This document shows, one piece after another, positions 1 through 8,288 of a stretch of 64,000 nt of DNA. Numbering within the stretch: position 1 is the stretch's first letter; every line of letters begins with the position of its first letter. Source of the DNA: Bacteroidetes bacterium UBA7674 (GTDB lineage: Bacteria; Bacteroidota; Bacteroidia; Chitinophagales; Chitinophagaceae); contig DLHG01000015.1 of NCBI GenBank assembly GCA_002483105.1, positions 380,197 through 444,196 on the forward strand. The letters are read 5' to 3'. The position numbers and the translations under genes were made by a program. Under the pieces are notes generated by a model. The model was not told the DNA's origin. It was given only the letters and a program-made list of their open reading frames with translations, and searched no databases.

Positions 1-299
1 CGGATGCCATTGCAGTTGTGCTCAATAGTTTCCATATCCAGCAGGTTACGTTCCGCTGATTTACCTGATGGGTCGCCTATCATACCAGTGGCACCACCCA
101 CCAGCGCGTATGGCTTATGGCCGGCACGTTGCAACCTCATCAATAAGGTAATGGGCAGCAAACTACCTACGTGCAAGCTGTCGGATGTGGGGTCGAAACC
201 CACATAGCCCGAGGTGACCTCTTTGAGTAATTGCTCTTCCGTACCCGGCATTATATCCTGAATCAGGCCGCGAGCCTGGAGATCCTGTATCAAATTCAT
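1..299 (-). CDS. tyrS: Tyrosine--tRNA ligase, N-terminal part (runs off the window)
   Basis: The reverse strand from an ATG at 299 gives 99 codons open to the window edge, beginning MNLIQDLQARGLIQDIMPG. It contains YVGFDPTSDSLHVGSLLPI, where HVGS is the class I HIGH signature of tyrosyl-tRNA synthetase, and GGATGMIGDPSGKSAERN, typical of the TyrS Rossmann core. The enzyme charges tRNA-Tyr in the cytoplasm. Only about a quarter of the usual 400-430 residues is present because the window ends, not because the gene is broken. It diverges from the PorV2-like gene; a TAnnTTTG element lies 21 bases upstream of the start. Confidence 0.93.
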   Translation of the reverse strand, partial: MNLIQDLQARGLIQDIMPGTEEQLLKEVTSGYVGFDPTSDSLHVGSLLPITLLMRLQRAGHKPYALVGGATGMIGDPSGKSAERNLLDMETIEHNCNGI

Positions 300-319
300 C
301 TAAAAACGTTGAAAGGAGG

Positions 320-327
320 CAAATTTA
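320..327 (-). promoter_or_regulatory. Candidate -7 element for tyrS
   Basis: On the reverse strand this reads TAAATTTG, an exact match to the Bacteroidota -7 consensus TAnnTTTG, 21 bases ahead of the tyrS ATG. No good TTTG -33 element was found at the usual 19-20 base spacing, so this is only a half-match. The rest of the 221-base divergent gap (300-520) shows no other clear element; on the plus strand TTTG at 457-460 and TAACTTTA at 477-484 are a weak candidate for the PorV2-like gene. Confidence 0.4.
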
Positions 328-520
328 GCAGAAAAAGCCCTGATAATCCCTTTTAATAGCATGGAAACATAGGGAAAGATATTATTCAAAAAACAAATTA
401 ATACATTAACACAATTTAGCATGGAATTTGTGCGTTGATATTGAGTTCCAAGGCATTTTGATAGCACATAATCCCTTAACTTTAACAATTCTCAATTAGA
501 ACAATTTTAACTCTGTCTTA

Positions 521-1684
521 ATGAAGCTAAAAGCTACGTTAGCAGTCCTTATTGCCATTTCTTCTCAAAGCAGCTTTGCGCAAAAAAGGATCTATGTAAA
601 TGAATATCTGAATATCGGTGTGGGCGCACGTGGGCTTAGTATGTCTAATGCACAATCGGCGTCGGTATCTGATGTATCTTCTGCCTATTGGAACCCTGCA
701 GGCCTCATGAGTATCACCGATGATTACCAGGTGGGCCTGATGCACGCCGAGTACTTTTCGGGTAATGCGAAATATGACTACGCTGCTGTGGCCATGCCAC
801 TGAAAGATAAGAAACGCGTGGTAGGCCTTTCCTTTATGCGCTTTGCGATAGATGATATACCTAACACGATAGACTATGTGCAGCCCGACGGCTCTTTTGA
901 CGAGAGCAAACTGAAATCGATGACGGCGGGAGACTATGCCATACTACTTTCTTATGCCCAGGGTATTACCCTCTTTAAAAAGAAACCTGAAATAGTAACA
1001 ACAGTAGGTGGAAATGCCAAGATCATATACCGCCACCTGAGCACCCTGGCCAATGCCTGGGGACTGGGTATAGACGTAGGTATACAAGCTTCGTATAAAG
1101 AATGGCGTTTCGGCATTACCGGCAAAGACATCACAACCACTTATACAGCATGGAGCTTCAACCTCTCCGAAAGCGATAAAGCAGTGTTTGAAAAGACCGG
1201 CAATGAAATTCCTATCAAATCGTATGAAGTGATGTTGCCCCGCCTGAATTTTGGTGCAGCCAGGTACTTCCTTCCTGCCAAACATAAATTCCAGGTAATG
1301 GCGGAGATTGATCTTGACCTGACAACTGACGGCAAAAGAAATACACTCATCAGCACTAAGGCTATCAGTATAGACCCTCACCTGGGTATAGAAGCCAGCT
1401 ACAAGAACAGGATATACCTGAGAGCCGGTGTAGGTAATTTCCAGCGCGTACTGGATGATGCTGATACTACCAACAAAAAGAAAGTAACACTTTTCCAGCC
1501 ATCAGTAGGTGTGGGACTGAAAGTAATAAAAGGCCTGGCGGTTGACTATGCATTTACCAGCCTGCTTACCCAGGCGAGCCCGTTGTACACGCACGTTATC
1601 TCTCTGCGCTTTGACCTGAACAAGAAAAAAACCAAAGAAGATAATAAAGGTGAAACGCCTGAGTATAACAATCGTAAACCTTAA
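521..1684 (+). CDS. porV2: PorV2-like outer-membrane beta-barrel (PorV/PorQ family)
   Basis: The 387-residue protein has a signal peptide (KATLAVLIAISSQSSFAQ) and then GVGARGLSMSNAQSASVSDVSSAYWNPAGL. This is the FadL/PorV-like start in which a conserved 'WNPAGL' follows the first strands. Alternating beta strands continue to a terminal barrel strand ending in HVISLRFDLNKKK, followed by a short charged tail. PorV proteins are outer-membrane carriers for type IX secretion cargo and bind the sortase PorU. The gene directly precedes a gingipain-type PorU-like sortase (18-base gap), the pairing annotated in Bacteroidota as PorV2-PorU2. The family assignment is sound; the specific PorV2 role is inferred from the neighbour. 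Confidence 0.8.
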   Translation: MKLKATLAVLIAISSQSSFAQKRIYVNEYLNIGVGARGLSMSNAQSASVSDVSSAYWNPAGLMSITDDYQVGLMHAEYFSGNAKYDYAAVAMPLKDKKRVVGLSFMRFAIDDIPNTIDYVQPDGSFDESKLKSMTAGDYAILLSYAQGITLFKKKPEIVTTVGGNAKIIYRHLSTLANAWGLGIDVGIQASYKEWRFGITGKDITTTYTAWSFNLSESDKAVFEKTGNEIPIKSYEVMLPRLNFGAARYFLPAKHKFQVMAEIDLDLTTDGKRNTLISTKAISIDPHLGIEASYKNRIYLRAGVGNFQRVLDDADTTNKKKVTLFQPSVGVGLKVIKGLAVDYAFTSLLTQASPLYTHVISLRFDLNKKKTKEDNKGETPEYNNRKP

Positions 1685-1702
1685 ATTTATTAGCACTATT
1701 TC

Positions 1703-4700
1703 ATGAGACATATACATCGCGTCATACTATCCGTACTGTTTCTATTTGGTGGCATTGCCGCCGAAGGACAGACCTACGGGAATGAATGGATAGATTATAG
1801 CAAGACTTACTACAAATTCAGGATAGCACAAGAAGGTATATACCGGATACCAACAGCTAATTTGTTGGCAGCGGGTATACCTGCCTTTATCACCGGCAAT
1901 CAATTTGTACTATACAGGAATGGCCAGGAAGTGCCGCTGTATGTGACGACTACCGGTGCGATGGGCGCTAATGACTACCTGGAGTTCTACGGCAAAGGCC
2001 CGGACGGAACACTGGACAAAGACCTGTATGCCAACCCTAACTGGCATATAAACGATAACGTCAGCTTGTTTACTGATACGGCTACTTACTTCCTGAGTTA
2101 TGGCGTGAACATATACGCAAGATATACCCCTGTTAACCTACCTGTAATAGGCACACCATCTCCGCTACCTTATTCCTGGTTTACTGCTACTAAATACTTC
2201 AAAGGATTTGCGATGCCGGGCAGAAGTTATGACCCTGACTATGATCTCTTTTCTGCACAGTTTGATGGAGGTGAAGCATGGGTGGACAATTATGCACAGA
2301 TCAACAGTGTAAATTCATACAACATTGCCACACCAAACCTGTATACCAACGGACCGAATGCTACGCTGAAGATCAACCTTGCCGCATTTTGCCCTTATTC
2401 TCAACAGATACCATTCAGAGTATTCAATAATAATCAACAGATCATCATTGACACCCTGTTCCTGAACCCTTCTACTACCAAAAGGCTCAGTGTGCAACTA
2501 TCACCTCTACAACTGCAACAAAACAACACCATCAGTTATACAACAAACCCGTATACGCAAGGTGGTACCAACATGATGGGAACTGCCCAGGCTGAACTGC
2601 AATATCCCCGAGACAATAATCTGCAAGGGCAAAGCCAATATAAATTCAACCTTAAAGCAAGCCCATCGAATAACCAGTACCTGGAATTTACCAATTTTTC
2701 TGACGGAGGTGTAAACCCGAGGCTATACGACATCACCAACCGCAAGGTATATGAAGGCGATATTTCAGTAGCCGGAGTGGTACACTTCTACATAGAACCT
2801 TCTCCAACAGAGCGCACATTGGTAATGGTGGCACAGAACGCGATAGTAAACGCATCTTCAGTAAAGAGTGTGCAATTCACCGACTATGGAGCGGTAGCTA
2901 ATCAAGGCAACTATGTGCTTATCTCGCACAACAGATTGATGCTGGCTACTGACGGACAGAACTATGTACAGAAATACAAAGAATACCGCAGCTCACCTGC
3001 AGGTGGCGGATATACCGTAACCATAGCAGATGTGGAAGAACTCTATGACCAATTTGCTTACGGACTGGACATACATCCGCTTTCCATCAAAAACTTTTTG
3101 CGCTATGCACACACTAACTGGACAAACAAACCGGAATATGCTTTGTTATTAGGCCGGGGACTTTTGTACAGCCAGTATAAAGCATATAAGCAAAACCCCA
3201 CTACCTATCCATTCCCGATAGTACCAACATTTGGCGACCCGGGTTCGGATATTGACTTTGTTGCCTTCGGAGCAAATAAACTAGCGAAATTAAAGATCGG
3301 GCGTATCTCTGCATGGAACGGAATGGAAATAGGCAACTACCTGACCAAAGTACGCGACTATGAAGCTGCCCTTAACGCTTCAGCGAACCCTACTGCTGAG
3401 TCAGAATTCTGGAAGAAACGATTCCTGCACATAGCAGGAGGCAGTGATGCCGGCCTGCAAGCAACACTATTGGAAACACTGGATAGTGCTGCCAGCATAA
3501 TAAGGCAACCGCAGCTTAGCGCCTTTGTAACCACAGTAGCTAAAAACACCAGCACACCCATAGACCAGGCAGGAAGCGAACAGGTGAATGCGATGATAGA
3601 CAGCGGCCTGTACTGGCTGACCTTTCACGGACACGCATCAGCGGGTAATTTCGACTTCAACCTCAACAACCCCGAGCAATATAGCAATCAGCCGAGACTG
3701 ATGCACATACTGGCGCTTGGCTGTGATGTATCGCAGATATTCAGTCTCACACTCATGCGCACGATCAGTGAACGCTACATCAATGCAACAGGCGGAGCGG
3801 TATCGATAACAGCGCAGGACAATCTTGGCTATCCTTCGTTTCACGAGCTTTACATACGCAGGTTCTACAGGAGCATTACTTCCGTAAACTACGGCAGCAA
3901 CCTCGGCAGTCATTACAACCAGGCTTATGACTCAACATTGTACCATCATCAAATTACAAATAACGCGAACAACTTCACCTACACCCAGTTGGAAAGTTTG
4001 TTGCTATTAGGCGACCCTGCAACAAAGATGTATGCTAACCCCAAGCCGGATTATCACGTATCGAATACCGAGCTTTCTACCCTGCCAGCCAATGTAAGCA
4101 CCACACTTGACTCATTTAAGCTGAGAGTAAATACTTACAACCTCGGTAAGGCGATAGCTGATACTGTATTCCTGAAAGTAGAACATACCAATCCGCAGGG
4201 AATAACAACACAAGTAGGCATCTATCCCATCATCAACCTTTACAACAAAAAGGAGTACCTGGTAAGCGTACCTATTAATAAAGCAATAGACATAGGCCTC
4301 AACAGGTATTCTGTAACCATAGACCACGATGGCCAATTTGATGAAAGCAGTGAAATAAATAATGGTGCCACTATGACGTTATTCATCTTCTCTGACAAGC
4401 TGATACCTGTCTATCCTCCTGAGTTTGCGATAGTGGGCAATTCAGACATTACGCTGAAAGCATCTACGTTGAATCCCTTCAGGCCTACAGCTAATTACAG
4501 GATAGACCTGGACACTACGGAATTATTCAACAGCCCGCAACGCCAGCAATTCACCACCACCAGCAATGGCGGAGTGATACAATGGAAACCGTCAATAGCT
4601 TACAATGAAGATGTAGTGTATTACTGGAGGACAGCATTGGATAGTGGCAACAATTCGCAACTATCGTGGACAACAAGTTCTTTCGTTTATCTTCCTCAAA

Positions 4701-6754
4701 AATGGGGTTGGAATCAATCGCACTACTTCCAATATCTGAAAGATAATTTTTCTACACTCAGTGTTGCTGAAAGCGACAGGCAATTCAAATACACAGAAAG
4801 GAATAATAACCTGGCTATCTTTAATGTTGTGCTGGATCCTGCAGGAATATTTACAGCCGATGATTCTAAAGTGATGTATAATGATGTGGATCTGCAACGC
4901 TCCGGTTGTGAACCATATGTAGGTACGCTCCAGATAATGGTATTTGACCCACGCACAGGTAAACAATGGGTAAATGATGTGAACGGAACAGCGGGCGCTT
5001 ACCCAAGGTGTTTTGGTATCCGGAATACTTACTGTTTTGAGTACCCGCTTAATAGCCAGGATGGCAGGAACAAGGCCATGAACTTCATTAATAGTGTGCC
5101 GGACGGACATTATATAATGATCAAGAATTTTATCTATGCCCCTACATACCAGGCATCATTCGTAAACCAATGGACGGGAGACAACGGAGGAAGCAATAAC
5201 CTCTATACCACTATAAAAGCACTGGGCTTTGCCAAAATAGACTCATTCGACAAGCTGCGTACTTTTATTATGTTCTCCCGCAAAAACAATAATGATTTCC
5301 CGAAAACACAGCTATTCTCAGTGGGGGCTAGCGACAAAATACAAGCTGATATCGTGATACCTGCAAGTGATAACAATGGTATCATGTTCAGCAAGAATGT
5401 TGGCCCTGCCAAACAATGGGAAACACTGAAGTGGAAAACGACAGCTAAAGACAATCTTCCGCAGAATGATAGTGTATATGTAAAAGTAATTGGCCTCAGT
5501 AATAACAATGCAGAAACCTTCCTGTTCAATACCACCAATACCGATACGGCAATAGGTGGTATCAGTGCATCAGCCTACCCCAGCCTGCGCCTGGAGTGGT
5601 ATACAAAGGATACGGTAATACATACCAGCAGTTATCTTGACTACTGGCGTGTACATTATGTACCTGTACCGGAAGCTGCGCTGAACCCTAATGCACACCT
5701 GGTATTCAATGACAGCCTCTATGAAGGGCAAAATGCCAGCCTGCAACTGGCTATAGAAGAACTATCCGGCAGGCCAATGGATAGTATGCTGGTAAAGTAC
5801 AAGGTGATAGATGCCAACGGTGTAGCCTATGACCTGAATAGCGCACGATACAAAAAACTAAATGGTAACGACACACTACATGCCGGTATATCATTTGACG
5901 CAAGTGCTTATCCCGGAAACAACTTCCTGTTTATAGAAGCGAACCCTGATAACGACCAGCCGGAACAATACCACCCTAATAACCTGGGATACCTGCCATT
6001 CAAAGTAGTAGCAGATAAATTCAACCCGATAATAGATGTGACCTTTGACGGGGTGCATATACTTGACAGGGATATAGTTTCGGCGAAGCCATTCATAAAA
6101 ATGATGCTGAAGGATGAGAACAAATTCCTGAAGCTGGATGATACCAGCCTGGTGAGTGTTTCCATTACCTACCTGGGAGACGGAAGTGCCGGCAACCAGG
6201 GCACGCCGCTGGAAATAGTACCATTTGACGGCACTACAGCTAAGTTTATACCGGCAGATAATGAAAAGAATGAAGCCTTTATTGAATACAAGCCTGTGTT
6301 CCTCCAAGACGGCTTTTATGAGTTGGGAGTGAACGGAAAGGATAAAAAAGGGAACAGGAGCGGTGCTACCGATTACCGCATACAATTTGAGGTGATCAAC
6401 AAGTCGAGCATCACCAACGTGCTGAATTACCCGAACCCGTTCTCTACCTCAACGGCATTCCTGTTTACCCTTACAGGCTGGCAGATACCCTCACAGTTCA
6501 AAATACAGATACTTACTGTGACCGGAAAGGTAGTAAGGGAGATCACCAAAGCCGAACTGGGGCCGCTGCACGTGGGCCGCAACATCACCGAATATAAATG
6601 GGATGGTAAGGACCAATATGGCCAGATGCTGGGTAACGGGGTCTATCTGTACAGGGTAGTAACCGCTATAGACGGGAAGGATATAGAGCACCGGGCCGGC
6701 GCCGCGGACAAGTTTACCCAGAAAGGATGGGGTAAAATGTACATTATGCGTTAA
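1703..6754 (+). CDS. porU2: PorU2-like type IX secretion sortase (C25 peptidase)
   Basis: This 1683-residue protein starts with a signal peptide (HRVILSVLFLFGGIAAEGQ). A C25 gingipain-type domain lies around residues 460-790. The catalytic His is probably H644 in TFHGHASAGNF and the nucleophile C674 in LALGCDVSQIF. A long series of beta-sandwich repeats follows. The C-terminus has NVLNYPNPFSTSTAF and ends NGVYLYRVVTAIDGKD...KMYIMR, resembling the FlgD-like/type IX C-terminal fold. PorU cleaves the sorting domain of secreted cargo and attaches it to the cell surface. At nearly 1700 residues this is larger than classical PorU (about 1100-1300), as expected for the PorU2 type. A strong terminator follows, so porV2-porU2 form a two-gene unit. 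Confidence 0.82.
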   Translation: MRHIHRVILSVLFLFGGIAAEGQTYGNEWIDYSKTYYKFRIAQEGIYRIPTANLLAAGIPAFITGNQFVLYRNGQEVPLYVTTTGAMGANDYLEFYGKGPDGTLDKDLYANPNWHINDNVSLFTDTATYFLSYGVNIYARYTPVNLPVIGTPSPLPYSWFTATKYFKGFAMPGRSYDPDYDLFSAQFDGGEAWVDNYAQINSVNSYNIATPNLYTNGPNATLKINLAAFCPYSQQIPFRVFNNNQQIIIDTLFLNPSTTKRLSVQLSPLQLQQNNTISYTTNPYTQGGTNMMGTAQAELQYPRDNNLQGQSQYKFNLKASPSNNQYLEFTNFSDGGVNPRLYDITNRKVYEGDISVAGVVHFYIEPSPTERTLVMVAQNAIVNASSVKSVQFTDYGAVANQGNYVLISHNRLMLATDGQNYVQKYKEYRSSPAGGGYTVTIADVEELYDQFAYGLDIHPLSIKNFLRYAHTNWTNKPEYALLLGRGLLYSQYKAYKQNPTTYPFPIVPTFGDPGSDIDFVAFGANKLAKLKIGRISAWNGMEIGNYLTKVRDYEAALNASANPTAESEFWKKRFLHIAGGSDAGLQATLLETLDSAASIIRQPQLSAFVTTVAKNTSTPIDQAGSEQVNAMIDSGLYWLTFHGHASAGNFDFNLNNPEQYSNQPRLMHILALGCDVSQIFSLTLMRTISERYINATGGAVSITAQDNLGYPSFHELYIRRFYRSITSVNYGSNLGSHYNQAYDSTLYHHQITNNANNFTYTQLESLLLLGDPATKMYANPKPDYHVSNTELSTLPANVSTTLDSFKLRVNTYNLGKAIADTVFLKVEHTNPQGITTQVGIYPIINLYNKKEYLVSVPINKAIDIGLNRYSVTIDHDGQFDESSEINNGATMTLFIFSDKLIPVYPPEFAIVGNSDITLKASTLNPFRPTANYRIDLDTTELFNSPQRQQFTTTSNGGVIQWKPSIAYNEDVVYYWRTALDSGNNSQLSWTTSSFVYLPQKWGWNQSHYFQYLKDNFSTLSVAESDRQFKYTERNNNLAIFNVVLDPAGIFTADDSKVMYNDVDLQRSGCEPYVGTLQIMVFDPRTGKQWVNDVNGTAGAYPRCFGIRNTYCFEYPLNSQDGRNKAMNFINSVPDGHYIMIKNFIYAPTYQASFVNQWTGDNGGSNNLYTTIKALGFAKIDSFDKLRTFIMFSRKNNNDFPKTQLFSVGASDKIQADIVIPASDNNGIMFSKNVGPAKQWETLKWKTTAKDNLPQNDSVYVKVIGLSNNNAETFLFNTTNTDTAIGGISASAYPSLRLEWYTKDTVIHTSSYLDYWRVHYVPVPEAALNPNAHLVFNDSLYEGQNASLQLAIEELSGRPMDSMLVKYKVIDANGVAYDLNSARYKKLNGNDTLHAGISFDASAYPGNNFLFIEANPDNDQPEQYHPNNLGYLPFKVVADKFNPIIDVTFDGVHILDRDIVSAKPFIKMMLKDENKFLKLDDTSLVSVSITYLGDGSAGNQGTPLEIVPFDGTTAKFIPADNEKNEAFIEYKPVFLQDGFYELGVNGKDKKGNRSGATDYRIQFEVINKSSITNVLNYPNPFSTSTAFLFTLTGWQIPSQFKIQILTVTGKVVREITKAELGPLHVGRNITEYKWDGKDQYGQMLGNGVYLYRVVTAIDGKDIEHRAGAADKFTQKGWGKMYIMR

Positions 6755-6783
6755 TACAAACAACTATAATATTAATATAATTA

Positions 6784-6818
6784 AAAAGGACTATCTGTAG
6801 ATAGTCCTTTTATTTTTT
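6784..6818 (+). terminator. Intrinsic terminator after porU2
   Basis: AAAAGGACTATC (6784-6795) pairs perfectly with GATAGTCCTTTT (6800-6811) around a TGTA loop, and ATTTTTT follows. This ends the porV2-porU2 unit. Confidence 0.85.
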
Positions 6819-6869
6819 AGAAAAACGTATTATCTTTCGCTATTCATATTTTAACATAAAAATAAGCCA

Positions 6870-7724
6870 TTGAAACGTTTTATATTCTCTCTTGCTTTTT
6901 TGCTCCCATTACTGGTGAATGGACAAGCACATCACGAGGCAGGCCTTAGTGCAGGTGTGGCTAACTATTATGGTGATCTGCAGGACAAGCTTTTCCCGGG
7001 ATACGGTTATAAGCCTGTGGCAGGTGTCTTCTATAAATACTTTATGAGCCCGAGAGTGGGCCTGAGGATAGGTGCATCATATTCTAACTTAACAGCAGCA
7101 GACAGCTTATCGGAAGTACCGGTAAAAAGAGAGCGCAACCTGAGGTTCGCTACGCGTTTGTTTGAAATGCACGCAGGACTTGAAGTAAACTTCTGGCCGA
7201 TAGATCTTGACCGCCGCAGCAGGGTAACACCTTACATATTTGGTGGTGTGTCTATGTTCCATACTGATCCTTATACTGATGGTATGAAAGGTGAACGTGT
7301 ATATCTGAGGCCATTGAGCACTGAAGGACAAGGTATCCCTACATACCCTGACAGGAAAGAATACAAAACACTGAACGCTGCATTTCCGATAGGTGGTGGT
7401 TTCAAATTCTTCCTGGGAAGAACATTGGTACTTACTACTGAACTTGGTTTCCGCTATACTAATACAGATTACATAGACGACGTGAGTAAATCTTATGTAA
7501 ACCTTGATACACTCATGGAATACAGAAGTAAGCTGGCAGTACAAATGGCATACAGGGGCAATACAGTTCCCGGCGCTGATGCGAACTATAATCCTAACTA
7601 TCAATACCAACGTGGTGATAGCAGGGCTAATGACTGGTACTGGTTCGGTTCCATATCTGTAGGTATCTACCTGAAATCGTTCGGTAACTTACCTAAGTAT
7701 ATCAAGACAAGATGTAAATTCTAA
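6870..7724 (+). CDS. Outer-membrane beta-barrel protein, DUF6089/PorG-like
   Basis: The 284-residue product has a signal peptide (FIFSLAFLLPLLVNGQ) followed by HHEAGLSAGVANYYGDLQD, the opening of DUF6089-type barrels (GxxxYYGDL). It continues with amphipathic strands such as YFMSPRVGLRIGASYSNL and TPYIFGGVSMFHTDPY, and ends in YLKSFGNLPKYIKTRCKF. Proteins of this kind include PorG of the type IX system, but that link is by resemblance only. The start codon appears to be TTG at 6870: no ATG is in frame nearby and the signal peptide begins immediately. It has terminators on both sides, so it is probably monocistronic. Its position behind porV2-porU2 is suggestive but not proof of a shared role. 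Confidence 0.62.
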   Translation: MKRFIFSLAFLLPLLVNGQAHHEAGLSAGVANYYGDLQDKLFPGYGYKPVAGVFYKYFMSPRVGLRIGASYSNLTAADSLSEVPVKRERNLRFATRLFEMHAGLEVNFWPIDLDRRSRVTPYIFGGVSMFHTDPYTDGMKGERVYLRPLSTEGQGIPTYPDRKEYKTLNAAFPIGGGFKFFLGRTLVLTTELGFRYTNTDYIDDVSKSYVNLDTLMEYRSKLAVQMAYRGNTVPGADANYNPNYQYQRGDSRANDWYWFGSISVGIYLKSFGNLPKYIKTRCKF

Positions 7725-7742
7725 TTTTGAACTTCTTTATAG

Positions 7743-7770
7743 AGAAAGGCGACCGATGGTCGCCTTTCTT
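7743..7770 (+). terminator. Intrinsic terminator after the DUF6089 gene
   Basis: AGAAAGGCGACC (7743-7754) pairs with GGTCGCCTTTCT (7758-7769) around GAT. Only a short T stretch follows, so it is a good stem with a weak tail. Confidence 0.7.
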
Positions 7771-7775
7771 GTTCA

Positions 7776-7806
7776 CGTCACTGCGAGGAACGAAGCAGTC
7801 TAATCC
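7776..7806 (+). repeat. Left inverted repeat of the GIY-YIG cassette
   Basis: It begins CGTCACTGCGAGGAACGAAG and ends GCAGTCTAATCC. It is identical over 31 bases to the reverse complement of 8198-8228. Within it CTGC...GCAG (7781-7798) can form a small stem around GAGGAACGAA. Confidence 0.9.
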
Positions 7807-7851
7807 AAGCGCTTATCCGAACAACACATATCCACAATTTCATACAGCCTG

Positions 7852-7887
7852 ACCTGGCACATGCTACCTTTAGGGCATGAGCCAGGT
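7852..7887. promoter_or_regulatory. Inverted repeat overlapping the GIY-YIG start codon
   Basis: ACCTGGCACATGC (7852-7864) and GCATGAGCCAGGT (7875-7887) are complementary at 12 of 13 positions around a 10-base spacer. The spacer contains TACCTTTA, close to the -7 consensus TAnnTTTG, and the ATG at 7877 lies in the right arm. As DNA it could be an operator for self-repression; as RNA it would hide the start codon. Which applies cannot be told from sequence. Confidence 0.55.
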
Positions 7888-8182
7888 GGGAAAAGGCGGC
7901 ACAGTGTACATACTTACATCAGTAAGTAAGCGTGTATTGTACACAGGTGTAACCTCCGACCTAATGAAACGCATATGGCAACATAAAGACAAACATTATC
8001 CCGGCAGTTTCACTTCCCGATATGGTTGTTGCATTCTTGTCTACTATCAGCACTTTGAAAACATCATTGAAGCCATCACAGAAGAAAAGAGAATAAAAGG
8101 CGGTAACAGAATGGCAAAAGAGACGTTAATAGAAAGTATAAATTATGATTGGAAAGACCTGAGCATGGACTTTGATTGGTGA
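7877..8182 (+). CDS. Single-domain GIY-YIG nuclease (UPF0213/COG2827 type)
   Basis: The 101-residue protein is one GIY-YIG domain. GTVYILTSVSKRVLYTGVTSDL carries the two strands (VYI and YTG), with RIWQHK following. YQHFENIIEAITEEKRIKGGNR holds the helix with the catalytic Glu and the conserved 'EK.iKg' segment, and INYDWKDLSMDF ends the family signature (NPxWxDL). Small proteins of this kind are putative DNA endonucleases; their role in Bacteroidota is not established. The gene lies between perfect 31-bp inverted repeats and its start codon is inside a further inverted repeat, so it appears to be a self-contained accessory unit. No frameshift or missing motif is seen. Confidence 0.88.
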   Translation: MSQVGKGGTVYILTSVSKRVLYTGVTSDLMKRIWQHKDKHYPGSFTSRYGCCILVYYQHFENIIEAITEEKRIKGGNRMAKETLIESINYDWKDLSMDFDW

Positions 8183-8197
8183 TACCTGCCCACGTCC

Positions 8198-8228
8198 GGA
8201 TTAGACTGCTTCGTTCCTCGCAGTGACG
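8198..8228 (-). repeat. Right inverted repeat of the GIY-YIG cassette
   Basis: This is the exact reverse complement of 7776-7806. It begins 16 bases after the GIY-YIG stop codon and ends 10 bases before the next palindrome at 8239. Confidence 0.9.
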
Positions 8229-8238
8229 GGAGTCCGAA

Positions 8239-8277
8239 TTGCGAGTAGTTCAAGCGGGACGCTTGAACTACTCGCAA
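8239..8277. repeat. Perfect 18-bp hairpin between the cassette and hisS
   Basis: TTGCGAGTAGTTCAAGCG (8239-8256) pairs with CGCTTGAACTACTCGCAA (8260-8277) around GGA. It lies 11 bases beyond the hisS stop codon on the reverse strand but has no T-run on either side, so it is not a textbook intrinsic terminator. It could still end or stabilise the hisS transcript, or be another dispersed palindromic repeat. Confidence 0.8.
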
Positions 8278-8288
8278 CGGCATTAAGC

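Larger units (their letters stand above)
7776..8228. mobile_element. Candidate GIY-YIG cassette bounded by 31-bp inverted repeats
   Basis: A single GIY-YIG nuclease gene (7877-8182) is enclosed by a perfect 31-bp inverted repeat, 7776-7806 and 8198-8228. The whole unit is 453 bp and sits between the terminator of the DUF6089 gene and the end of hisS. No target-site duplication is visible at the outer edges. A diverged 23-bp copy of the repeat core occurs alone at 14715-14737. This layout resembles REP/RAYT-type units, in which a dispersed palindromic repeat travels with a nuclease gene. Mobility is inference. Confidence 0.55.

Noticed and set aside
300..488. 62-codon minus-strand frame in the tyrS-porV2 gap
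   Set aside because: It covers the tyrS promoter element, has no family likeness and no start signal.
7776..8228. Insertion sequence of a known family
   Set aside because: No DDE, tyrosine or serine transposase is present and no target duplication is visible, so it is listed only as a candidate cassette.
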